Origin: Simmondsia chinensis
Taxonomy: Eukaryota; Streptophyta; Magnoliopsida; Caryophyllales; Simmondsiaceae
Assembly: GCA_018398585.1 (NCBI GenBank)
Contig: JAGTTD010000015.1
Location: forward strand, 29,407,478-29,471,477
DNA length: 64,000 nucleotides
Direction of reading: 5' to 3'
Position 1 is the stretch's first letter. Each line of letters starts with the position of its first letter. This document shows, piece by piece, positions 34,832 to 44,892 of the stretch. The translations under genes were made by a program, and so were the position numbers. The notes under the pieces are model-generated. The model was not told where the DNA came from. It saw nothing but the letters and a program-made list of their open reading frames with translations, and searched no databases.

Positions 34832-35260
34832 CACGTGGAGCTGAGCAACAACAAGGATATGATTAAACGGGTCGTTATGTCAGTAAAAGTGGACCGTGGT
34901 GACAGCAAGTTATGGTGGCGCGCCAGACGGTTTTGGGCAACGGTAGTGGAGTCGGGTTTACGTGTGGAGTCTGATTATACATATCGTGCATTATATATGG
35001 AATTGAGAATAGAGTTAATTCGATTTAGACTCATGGCATACTACGATTGAGTGTGTGGCTATTTATATCTAATACGGTTGTGTATATTGAGTGGGGTTGT
35101 AATCTTCATATGTCTCCTCATATATGACGAAATTATTGTGCTCCTCTTTATGCACATAAGCTTCGGCTAAATCACGTAAATTTGATATCCCCTGTTCTCT
35201 CTTTTTCTCTGTTATGTACTTGTTATTTTGGTTTAGGGTTTCGGTGTATATGATTATCCT
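34832..35260 (+). mobile_element. copia-type LTR fragment
   Basis: The phrase TAAGCTTCGGCTAAATCACG followed by a CT-rich stretch and TTTAGGGTTTCGGTG is typical of the U5 side of copia LTRs (the AGGCNNNGGCCGAACCACGT motif). A TATA-like GGCTATTTATATC lies upstream at about 35057. No partner LTR was seen. Confidence 0.45.
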
Positions 35261-35513
35261 GACAGGTGGGTTGGAGGAGTGCACCATGGTGTACTTTAAT
35301 ATTATGTAAATTCATTCTTTCTGTCTTAATTATATAATTTTTTGCTATCAAAAGTATTTTAATATTTTTCATACATAATCATATACATATAAATTTTTGG
35401 ATACATATTTATCACATGTTAAATACAAGGATAAGTTACATATTAGTACCATGAGATTTAGTATGTTAATTTTTTATTCCAAAAAGTTACGTGTATTTAA
35501 TAAAATAGTCCAA

Positions 35514-36037
35514 CAACAACAAAGCCAGTACCTTAAGGGCTCCCGCATAAGTAGGGTATAGGAGGGGTGGGATGTACGTAACCTCACCCATTCAGCCCCT
35601 TTAGGGTGTTACCCTAACGAGAAGTTGTTTCCAAGGACCTCCGATCTGAGAAGCATAAAAGTATAAAGCATAAAAGCATCTAGGTGTAAGAGCATAAATA
35701 ACAACACATAGTAAATATATAGAGAGTATAAAACAACGAATAGGCAGAAATGAATAGGTAATAAAATAACAAGGCGATAGAACAATAAGAATAAAAGCAG
35801 CCCACATACAACAAAAGTGCGTATAATCAAACAGGCATGCAAAAAAAAAAAAGCATCGGGGTACTAGTACTAGCTTAAAAGTGCTCATCGATCATAAACC
35901 ACTATATTGGTCACATTTATATTAATACTCCACTCAGCTCTATCTAGGGCCATCTCCTCATTTAGGTTAAGATAGGTGAGGTCATATCGAATCGCCTTTA
36001 TCCAACTCTTATTTGGCCTGCCTTTTCCCCTCTATTA
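35514..36037 (-). mobile_element. 5'-truncated RTE-clade LINE with the SINE-type 3' end
   Basis: It is flanked by AAAATAGTCCAA (35502-35513 and 36038-36049). The minus strand begins in the C-terminal end of a LINE ORF (GRPNKSWIKAIRYDL, NEEMALDRAEWSI, stop at 35887-35885), the GRPxxxW...DR..W motif found at the end of RTE-clade ORFs. A 240 bp 3' UTR with repeated GCATAAAAGCAT words comes next, and then the same 3' domain and (TTG)n tail as the SINEs of this window. It lies 270 bp before the AUX/IAA start codon. Confidence 0.85.
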
Positions 36038-36049
36038 AAAATAGTCCAA

Positions 36050-36307
36050 ACAACCCTATTAAAAAAATAAATGCGGGGCCTATTTTGCACATTTAAACAT
36101 TGTTATTAAAATTATTTTGTTAAATATATGTAACTTTATTAGACAAAAAAATTATTTTACAAAATTTACTAAAAAAATTAATACATCAAACTTTCGGGTA
36201 ATAATATATAATTTATCCTAAATACAGCTATATATATACATATATAATATCGTACCCTCTTTGTACACCCTTCATCTTTCTAACAATTTTCACCCAAAAA
36301 ATCACTT
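36050..36307 (+). promoter_or_regulatory. AUX/IAA core promoter and 5' UTR
   Basis: A TATA-like stretch (TATATATACATATATAATAT, about 36228-36248) lies 60-80 bp before the start codon, followed by a CT/CA-rich leader. No TGTCTC auxin element is seen between 36050 and 36307. One occurs at 35111-35116 inside LTR DNA and GAGACA at 34668-34673. The RTE LINE at 35514-36037 separates these distal sites from the core promoter. Confidence 0.5.
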
Positions 36308-39300
36308 ATGGAAACCGTAGAGAACAAAGCGGCGCTGGCGACGGAGCTCCGGCTAGGGCTGCCGGGAAAGTCACCGGCGGAAAAGATTCCGGCGAGTGGA
36401 GGAAAGAGAAGATTCAAAGAGACAAACAATAATGATGAGAGTGAAGTGGAGTACTTGAAGCTCAAGGTTTCTAGTTCTGATCCCCTCAAGCCCCCTTCCA
36501 AGTACGTAATTTGTTAAATTTTATCGGGCCTTTGGACCGGACCCATGGAGTTGGAATATACGAGATCCATGTATAAGTCCAACAGGGGTTTCATCCTAAA
36601 ACCAATTGGCATTAGGTGGAGTAACCCATTTGGCTTATCGAGGAACCAACTTCCCCCAAAAGCTTAAGCTGATGGGTGAAAGTCCAGAAATAGTTTTATA
36701 CTCTAACATACCCCCACACGCGAATGCCAATTAGGCTTGAAGCATGGATAGTGCACAAGCCTACCTCTTACCTTTTGCTTAAATTGTTTTTAATATTGAA
36801 AGTAGGGGCTGCTGAGATTTGAACTCGTAACCTCTTAGTCAGTAAGCCTCTAATACCATGTCAAAAAATCAACTATCCCCAAAAGCTTAAGCTGATAGGT
36901 GAAGGCCCTAGAATAGTTTTATACTCTAACAAGGCCTATATAGTAATCTCTTCTTTCCTATAACTCCTATGCGGGATTGATATGATTACTCACATGTGGA
37001 GTCTTACTATTAAGTCTTAACAGTTCTTTCATCTTAATAATAATTAAGACGATAAAATCTCAATGTACAGATGTTAAATTTTATTGGGTTTTTAGGCTCG
37101 ATCTACGAGGTTGGTATATATGAGATCCATATATTAGCCTAACTGGGGTTTCATTCTAAAACCAATTGACATTAGCTGGAGTAGTTCACTGGGCTTATAT
37201 GTTGGTATCTTATTTCCAACAACTTCTACATGGGATTCGTATTTGACTCACATGTAGAGTTCTTAACATAGAGATAAGATTAAAAAAACATGCAGTAAAA
37301 AGAAAATGACAGATCAAGAAGAAAATTCTTTTACTAGCAATGCAACATGGGAAAAGTCGAGCAATTTAAGCATATAGTGTTATATATATAACACTGTGAA
37401 GAAATAAATTTTTAATTGTGTCAATTTAGTACAATTAAAAATAAAATTGTTTCAATCAAGTCTAAATGTTGAGTTAACGTTAATGTTTGGCTAAATTTTG
37501 AACGACACAATCATTCTTTGTAAATATTGTACCTCTTTTCTTAACACTTCTTCGCATGAAAAGCACACGCAGGTGTTAAATAATGTCAAAATTTTTGCCA
37601 CAATCTAACATTAATTTCAATATACGACTTGATTGAAATGGTTTTAATTGTACAATGACTAAAACCGGTTCAATTAAAAGTATAATAAATATATTAATAC
37701 AATAAGTAAAGTATAGAGACCACGTAAATATATAAAAGCGAAGATATTTTCACTTATAAAGCTGAAGATATTTTCTTGTCTTTATATCGTGATCGTCACA
37801 TCAACTTTAGATAGATCATATAATTAATTATCTACAAATTTATATAACGAATTTGATTTTCTAAATCATGTAGAAAAAAGAATTTAGGTAAATAATTAAT
37901 TAAAGATAATTTGAGGGAATATTTTTTCAATGAAAATTCGACATATTTTAATTGAAAATATTTTCTTAAAAAAATTTTTGATTTTACTATATCGGAATTC
38001 ATATTTGGTCTATTAAAAGTCGATATGAGAAAATTATAAAAATACAACGAACGTTTTTTTTTAATCCAAGCTCACCCAAAAATTCGCCGCTATCATTATA
38101 GTGCCTCGAGTTCTGTTCCTATTAATAAATAGGACCCTCTCCGACACAACCCAATATCGGAAACAAGAAAAGACAAAATTGCCCCTAACCAAATCGACGT
38201 CTTTTTTATGCTCACCACTGGAGTTTGGCGCCAAGGACAATGAAAAACATCGTTTGGACGTAATTTGTACTCAACCGGTAGTATTTTGTGATCCGTTTAA
38301 GATGGATCAAATATTTAAGTCAAAATATTTTATTGGTTAGTTAAAGTGACTAGTCGTGTCAGATTTTTCTCAAAAAAAGACATCATCTCGTCATTTATTA
38401 TTTCCACAAATATCAAGTTAATTAAAAGTAGATAACCGAATTATATCTAATATGAAAATGTTTTTTTTCCTCATCAAGGAAATGGGAAAATAATTTCCTT
38501 CGGGAAGGACATATATTTTCTGTCATAATCTCAATTCATATACTCACTTTGACGTAACTTGACTAATTGTAAACCAATAAAAATTTATATATTGAATTTT
38601 TCTTTATCTAGAAAAATAAAAATTTCTAATATAAAATAATTTCTCATTGAAGATATTTTTTAAATTTTTTTTTTATTTTTAATAGACCAACTGTCGAGAA
38701 ATAAAGGGAGAGTAAGCTTTACATCCAAGACCTTTACCTTGAGGGAATCTGATTCGCCTAACTGTATAAAAACTGCTTTTTTTATGAACACTTTTTAGAA
38801 CTACTTTTATAAAAAAATGATTTTAATAGGGGCATTTTTTTATTAAAAGAACTGTATTTCTTTGCTTGTGCCGGAAAGGGTAAAAACTATCTTTTTGCTT
38901 TCATTTAAAAATAGAAAAATAACTTTTATTTAAAAATGCTGTTCTTTCTAGCCCAAACACCCTAAATCCTAAAAACACGGTTTTCTCTTTTCTTAAAAAC
39001 AGTTATTTGCATGAAACAATAACCGAAACTAAGTAAAAAGACTAAATAGTTACAGCAAAAACACTCCATGAACATTTGGTAAATAGTCCCGAAATAATTA
39101 TAGCCGCATAATAATCTTGGATAATCAATAGATTTACGAGGTTAAGTAATATGATTACAGGTCACAAGTCGTGGGATGGCCACCGGTGAGATCGTTCCGT
39201 AAGAACCTTCTATCATACAAAATAGAGAAGAGTAACAACGCCAAAAATGATGTCGCGCTAGTGAAGGTTAGCGTGGATGGTGCACCGTACTTACGTAAAG

Positions 39301-42300
39301 TCGACTTGAAGATGCACAAGAGTTACCAAGACCTCTCCGATGCTCTTGGGAAGATGTTCGGTTTCTTTACCTCTGGTAAGCGACCATATAAACTGATTGT
39401 TGATAGCTCTATGTGTAAATGTGGTAGCTATTTCACAGTCATAGTAATTAACTTTTTGACGTGTCTATAAAGTTCTGAATAACCCATTATCGTTTAATTT
39501 TCCTGTTCTTTTTCTTAACTGTCTCTTTTATTTATTTATGAAATATTTTTGCACTTATGTGGAGCCCAGTTTGATTCTCGAAATAGGCTATGTCCCTGGA
39601 GCAAAAGATTAGTGATATTCTAACCAGTTCACTATCGGATTTTATTTTTGGCACGCTAAGGTTTTCGCGTAGTATACGCGTTGAACAAGCAGTTCTGGAT
39701 TTACCCATCTCCTATACTATTCAGTAAAAAGATAGCAAAAACCTGTGCAACTCTATGAACATAATTACAATTGGTCGAACTACGTAAATCAGTTGTGTCT
39801 TGCTTTTACTTCTTTGATATTTCACTGTTCTTTTCTGTTTCGTTTTCCTAACGTCGTGATACTTTTCTTTCTTCACCAACAGCACTCGTCCAAAGTAACA
39901 TATCATATGTTCTTAGGATAACATAATATTCTAAAGATTTTATATAATCCTCTAATTACCGAAATGTATATCATGTTAAGAAGTAACTATGCGTTTAGTC
40001 GGACGGAAAATCATTTGTTTTTCGAAAATAATTTATTTCGAATGATTTTCAACTAAAAATGTTTTCTTTCTATTTTAAACTTTCTTTTTCCGAGTCTAAA
40101 AATAATTTTAATAGAAAATGTCTTTCCTTCACGGAGGAAGTTAAAATCTCAACCCCTTTTTAATAAGATGTCGGTTTTTTTTTTCCTCTACATCAGAAAT
40201 AAGTTTCTCCTCGACCAAGCATTTAATGAATCATATAGAGAAATTATAGAACCGTGATGAAAAATACCCAGAATTTGACATCTTTAAGTATGGATAAAAA
40301 TATCAAAAATTCCGAATAAAAGAATTAATTAATCGGGTGTTACAACAATAAAACTAGCGCCTCAAACAAAGAGGCTCTCGTCAAAGCAGGGTCTAGGAGG
40401 GTAAGAAGTATGTAGCCTTACCTCTACAGAGTATTACCCTGTAAAATAGTTGTTTTAAAAGGGTCCCTAACCTTAAACAACAGCAGCAACAATAACAACA
40501 ACAGACCTAATACCTCAAGGGCTGCCGCGTAAGCGGGATCTGGGAGGGGTGGATGTACGCAGCTTTACCCTTTCAGGATGTAACCTTGCCGAGAGGCTGT
40601 TTCAAAGGACTCCCAACCTTATAAGGTTGCCAACACGAGGACTTCCCAGGAGGTCATGCATCCTGGTACTACTCTCGCCTAAGCACGCTTAACTTCGGAG
40701 TTCTAATGGGATCCGGTACCTTAGTGCATGGTAAATGAACCCTGGTCCCTAACCTTAAAAAGAACAATATTTATGAAGCACCAACAATAATGAACATGCA
40801 AGCCTACACTGTGAACTAGCATCGTTGTACTCCTCTCTCGTACCAATGAGTTGTACACAGGTATTTTTAACCGCTACTCAACTCTGTCTAAGATCATCTC
40901 TTCAGTAAGGTTTACGTGAATAAAGTCATGTCTGAATATCTAATTGGGTGTTAAATTTTTGAAGGAAATGATGAAGAAAAAGGGATGATAGATTTCATGA
41001 AGAAGAGGAAGTCAATGGATGTGATCAACGGCTCAGATTTCACTCCCACTTATGAAGATAAAGATGGAGATTGGATGCTTCTTGGCGATGTCCCATGGGA
41101 GTAAGCCCTCTCTTTTTCTCCTGAACGAACCCAAAGTTCAATGAATTACTTGTGTTCTGATCGGGGCTCGTTCTTGTTTGTTTTAGGGGTTTGATAGGTT
41201 ATCAAGTGGAGTTCGAGGAAGTTTGATAAGTTCAATAGGTCGATTAATAGCTTATTCATTGTTCGTTAAGATTTCTTCAATAGCATTTTAAGAAATTGTT
41301 AATCGCTCAATTGTAACCATGAATTGCTTAAATTGGTAGCAAGCTTGACTCGGTAACAAGCTTAGCTCGACTTAGTGTATAATGAGTTCAACTTGGCTCT
41401 ATTAAAGTAAAAAGTCGAGTATAGAATAATACTAATATCTTATTGACCCAAATTTGAATAAAAGTTGAAAAGCTTGATAAACGCTCGGCTTGAACTTCGG
41501 TTTCTTAAAACTTATCAAGCTTGAATTCGAGTTAGAACGATCAAGCCTCATAACACCTAATGACACATGTTCTCTTTCTTTGGGTCCCTCTCTTTTTGGG
41601 GCACCGTTCTCTGTATCTCGAGCTCCGCTCGTTAATTATCGAAAAAAAAGCCTCAAGTGTACTAGAGTTTGCACATAGTTATAAATTCTCATATAGGATT
41701 TGTGCGACTCGTGACGTGAGACAAAAAAAAAACTCTTGTACTCTTACTAGAACAAAATGTTCGACAATTTCTGGAACTCCGAGAATAAGTATCATTGGCC
41801 AAGGTGGCTGCGAAAATTTGTAAGACGGCGAACATTCTGGGGCTACGATGGGAGGACATGCATGACCTGTGGTAGAAAAACTATTGAAAAATGCTAAGGG
41901 TATTAAAAGGGTGGTTAAAAGAAGCAAGAAGATAAAAGACAAAAGAAAAACTAAGATATAGAGAGTTCTGAGGCAGCTTGAATGTGGTAGCGTTAAGAGC
42001 TTTGGGTCTTTTTGGGTGTTTTTTGTGCCTTCTAATTCCTGTGGTTGTGCTTGGGTGGCTGGTTTGGTGCTTGTTTTTTGTGATGGAGGGTTGGGAGCTC
42101 AGTCGTCTGCCTTTTTTTGTGTGTCCTTTGCTCGTGTTTGGCCGGGTGTTGAGGTGTTGTAGCTTGTTGGTGTCCTGTTGGCCTGGTTGCCTTTGTCGTC
42201 CTATGTTCTATTTTGCTGGGTTGTTGTTGTTTTCTTCTCGTCTTTTCCGTTGAGGTGCTTTGGCGTGTGTTGGTTTGCTTTTCGTTTTTGTGGTGGTGCG

Positions 42301-44892
42301 CTCTCGCTGGCTATTTGTGTGGGGTATTTGCCTTTGCTCTCTTCTCCTTGCCTCCTTGTGCCTGTGCTGTGTTTGTTTAGTTCTTTTGTTGGTCGCGTGG
42401 TCTGATAGGATGTTGGTTTGGTGCCTTTGTTGGGCCGCTTTGTTGGTTGCTTTTGTTGTTTTCGTGAAGTCTTCCTTCTTTGGCTGTTGTTGGGGTTTGA
42501 GGCATTTGTGGGAGGTCTTTCTGTTGTTTTGCCCGTGGTTGCAAGTCGGTTCCGGAAATAATGCTGAAAAATAAAAAAATAAAAAAAATAATGCTGAAAA
42601 AAAAATAATTCCAAATCTACTGTTGAAGCGCGTTTACAAAATGCGGTTATAGTAAACCGTGTTAATAAAACGCGTTTCAAATGAATAAAAGCCGCGTTTC
42701 GGTTTAACATAATAAAAACCGCGTCTTAATAACGCGGTTTACCATAACAAAAACCGCATCATATGAACTCGGTTTACTACATAAAAACCGCGACATATGA
42801 CGTGGTTTACCATAATAAAACCCGCGTCTTGATAACGCAGTTTACCATAATAAAAATTGCGTCATATGAACGCGGTTTAATATGGTAAACCGCAATGAGT
42901 CGAGCCGAGCCCTTAACAAGCTCGTATCGAGCCCCTTAACGAGCTTTTATCGAGTCCTTATCAAACTGTTCGTGAACATTAGCGAGCCGAGCACCCCCTG
43001 TTCGAACTCGGCTCGTTAAGCTATCGAGCTCTCCTAATGAACACGAATGAGCTCTAATCGATTTTGAACACGAGTAGTTCATTGAACGCTCAGTTCGTTT
43101 ACACCCCTACTCACCGCCGGTCATGTCGTCCGCTGTCGCCCTTCTTCTGCTTTATACGCCGGAGATCTTTAAGTATCATTGTTGTAGCTATTTGATCACT
43201 ACTGAATTAATAGCCTTTTATTGATAACTTTTGCTGATTTCTTACCACCTCTACTTATAATGTTGGAGCTTCATTGAGAGGAACATGGGATCAATGTGAC
43301 GATCATCACGAATTGCGGCATAATGGCGACTATAAGCAATGAAAACGGTGTTTGTGTGTACTGCGGATAAATCGCGTTCCTATAACGCGGTTTATGGATA
43401 AAACCGCGTTCCTATAACACGGTTTACTCCTCTATGAACGGCGTTTTGGGAATGCGGTTCATATGAATATAAAACGTGTTTTATAGACGCGGTTTGTATG
43501 TATTTTAAAAGCATCACCTTGACGCGGTTCAGTATAGCCGCGTTTTGTAAACGCGGTTCAACAGTAGATTTGGAATTTTTTTTTTTCAGCATTATTTTTT
43601 TTATTTTTTTATTTTTCAGCATTATTTCCTGAACCGACTCCGTGGTTGCTGGGTTTTTTGTGGTTCGGATTGCTTTTTTTGTTCTTTGAATTTGTCCTCT
43701 GTTAGGACTTATGTAAATTCTTTATGATCAATGAAACTCCAATTATCAAAAAAAAAAAGTATCATTGGCCAAACCAAGTAAATTTTATACCATATTTTTC
43801 TTTTTTTTCCTCGTTAACTTTTTTATTGTTCTTTACTTTGTTTCTGTAACAATAATTAATCCAAATAATTGTTCTGATTGGATTGATTAGGATGTTTGCG
43901 GTGTCATGCAAGCGCATTCGCATAATGAAATGAAATGAAGCCATTGGACTCGGTTAGTATCCTCCTTTATTTTCTCTCTTTCTCGCAGAGCGATGTTATA
44001 GGTATTCAAAATAAACTCCAAATCTGTATAATCGATATAATATAATGATAATTATAAGAGATCATTAACTTAATTATAAAAAATTAACTAATATATCATA
44101 TACTAATCTTTTATAGTCTAATAATTCTTTTCTATATTTCTTTTGTATAAATTGATATTATATTCTAAACGTATTGAACAACCCACTGAATTTATATACA
44201 GATCTATTATTTCTCACTATTCCAATGTGATAATTTTTAATAAACTCAAATTTACAGTTCTTAATAATAAGTCTACAATTATACATTATGAAAAATATAT
44301 ATAACTTTTTATGTAGTTCTTTTGCAAAAAAGAAAAATTAATTAATTATCTATATATCAATTAATTCACAAGTCACCAAAGGGCACCAACACGCCGTCAC
44401 CAGATCCCATTAGAACTCCGAAATTAAGCGTGTTTGGGCGATAGCAGTACCAGGATGGGTGACCTCCTAGGAAGTCCTCACCCTCAGGTTAGGGGCACTG
44501 GGAAACAGCCTCTCTTCAGGTTGACACTTTGAAGGGGGAAGGCTGCTTACATCCGCCCCCCAGACCCTGCGTAGGCGGGAGTCCTTGAGGCACTGGGTAT
44601 GTTTCTATAAATTTCACAAGTCGTGGTGGTGGGTGATGAGAGACGACACAACAGTGGTGGATAGCTATAGGGCACCTCCTCGATACCTGTACTCATCACC
44701 CGCTCCATTGCCGTCTTGTACCCACTTATGCCTGTCTATAACTTGCCCCGATTTGTGTATCCAATAGCTATCCAGTCCCCCCATATTTAATTATTTAAAA
44801 TTACTTTTTATAATCTAATTATATTTTTATACATTTTTTGTATATATGCAGCACCCAAAGCCATGGAGAACTGCAGGAAGAACTCAAACTGA
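36308..44892 (+). CDS. IAA: AUX/IAA transcriptional repressor, five exons, nonsense codon in exon 4
   Basis: AUX/IAA proteins repress ARF-driven auxin response genes in the nucleus and are degraded through TIR1/AFB when auxin is present. Exons: 36308-36501, 39161-39375, 40965-41100, 43891-43952 and 44852-44892; all introns are GT-AG and phases match. Domain I (ELRLGLPG, residues 13-20) is the TOPLESS-binding EAR motif. The degron VGWPPVRS (69-76) opens exon 2. The PB1 domain has the basic face [15 protein letters not shown] (101-115) and the acidic OPCA motif [14 protein letters not shown] (168-181). Exon 4 reads [14 protein letters not shown] and then TGA (43931-43933), where the family has GSEAIGLAP. 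The frame after the stop is still family-like ([19 protein letters not shown]) and joins exon 5. As written the product is 195 residues instead of 215. The best fit is the IAA7/14/16/17 group. The start is the only ATG before domain I. All large introns hold repeats. Confidence 0.93.
36512..37268 (+). mobile_element. pair of about 200 bp LTR-like repeats, the first split by a SMART element
   Basis: Unit 1 (36512-37022) and unit 2 (37072-37268) both start TGTTAAATTTTAT and end CTTAACA. They share CGAGATCCATGTATAAG and GGGGTTTCATTCTAAAACCA-type segments. The first is interrupted by the mini element at 36643-36930. Only 49 bp separate them and no primer site is visible, so this is a TRIM-like or recombined remnant. 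It begins 10 bp after the exon 1 donor of the AUX/IAA gene. Confidence 0.65.
36643..36930 (-). mobile_element. TRIM/SMART-like mini LTR element
   Basis: On the minus strand, LTR (TGTTAGAGTATAAAACTATT to about GATAGTTGATTT) is followed by GACATGGTATTAGAGGC (primer-site-like), then about 150 bp, a GTGTGGGGGTA purine tract and a second LTR. Total about 288 bp, non-coding. Confidence 0.75.
37270..39158. other. remainder of AUX/IAA intron 1
   Basis: AT-rich, with decayed MITE phrases (AAAACTGCTTTTTTTATGAA at 38760-39010 and AAATATTTTATTGG/GGAAAATAATTTCC at 37900-38520). No other gene is supportable. Confidence 0.5.
40343..40940 (-). mobile_element. RTE-clade LINE 3' end containing a nested 5S-SINE
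   Basis: It is flanked by TAATCGGGTGTTA (40330-40342) and TAATTGGGTGTTA (40941-40953). On the minus strand it starts in the ORF C-terminus ([13 protein letters not shown], then TAG in place of the usual tryptophan codon, RLKIPVY). A 3' UTR follows, and the element ends in the common 3' domain. The insertion ends 11 bp before the exon 3 acceptor of the AUX/IAA gene. Confidence 0.8.
40478..40743 (-). repeat. 5S rRNA-derived SINE, copy 5 (subfamily I, complete)
   Basis: Exact 16 bp duplication GGTCCCTAACCTTAAA (40462-40477 and 40744-40759). The minus strand starts AGGGTTCATTTACCATGCAC, the position of the 5S rRNA 5' end. It runs through the full 5S sequence (GGATCCCATTAGAACTCCGA, GAAGTTAAGCGTGCTTAGGC, GACCTCCTGGGAAGTCCTCG) and ends after the 3' domain in TTGTTGTTATTGTTGCTGCT. 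It is 266 bp and complete, and it lies inside the RTE LINE. Confidence 0.95.
41551..41647 (+). mobile_element. very short LINE 3' end
   Basis: AAGCCTCA flanks both sides (41543-41550, 41648-41655). The 97 bp between end CTCGTTAATTATCG plus A8. The sequence TTTGGGTCCCTCTCTTTTTG and the following words match the 3' UTR of the LINE at 31436-32392. Confidence 0.7.
42543..43639. mobile_element. Mutator-like element with CCGCG hairpin arrays
   Basis: 10 bp duplication CCGTGGTTGC (42533-42542 and 43640-43649). The terminal inverted repeats are about 125 bp, starting AGTCGGTTC(C/A)GGAAATAATG, followed by AT-rich DNA, TTCCAAATCTACTGTTGAA and CGCGTTTACAAAA. Inside lie repeated palindromic units AAACCGCGT-N5-7-ACGCGGTTT, about five at 42690-42890 and three at 43370-43560. 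A hAT fragment (42896-43109) and a GC-rich segment (43110-43175) occupy the middle. No transposase is present. Confidence 0.85.
42896..43109. mobile_element. half of a hAT-type element inside the Mutator-like element
   Basis: GAGTCGAGCCGAGCCCTTAA to GTTCGTTTACACCCCTA; the right end is the hAT-MITE terminus (TAGGGGTGTAAACGAAC when reversed). The left end is missing. Confidence 0.55.
44375..44612 (+). repeat. 5S rRNA-derived SINE, copy 6 (subfamily II)
   Basis: 10 bp duplication TTCACAAGTC (44365-44374 and 44613-44622). It starts ACCAAAGGGCACCAACACGC, then CGTCACCAGATCCCATTAG and the 5S core with AGGATGGGTGACCTCC intact. The 3' domain ends GGGTATGTTTCTATAAA. It lies in AUX/IAA intron 4. Confidence 0.93.

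Larger units (their letters stand above)
41803..43756 (+). mobile_element. LINE 3' region in AUX/IAA intron 3, split by a Mutator-like element
   Basis: Exact 16 bp duplication AAGTATCATTGGCCAA (41787-41802 and 43757-43772). The LINE part is 41803-42542 plus 43640-43756. It is GT-rich and ends ATGATCAATGAAACTCCAAT, then TATC and a poly(A). No intact ORF is seen. Confidence 0.85.

Noticed and set aside
35601..36030. Hydrophobic frames on the minus strand
   Set aside because: They read the 3' UTR of the RTE LINE in a wrong frame; the genuine ORF ends at 35885.
41978..42710. Open frames on both strands in AUX/IAA intron 3
   Set aside because: They come from GT-rich LINE 3' sequence and lack any conserved motif.
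42690..43560. CRISPR-like array
   Set aside because: The regular palindromic units are interspersed repeats of a transposon with terminal inverted repeats; this is plant DNA and spacers are not unique sequences.
43891..43952. Alternative splicing that removes the TGA from the AUX/IAA mRNA
   Set aside because: The only nearby internal GT (at 43901) would shift the frame, and skipping the exon (62 bp) also breaks it, so no simple alternative restores the end.
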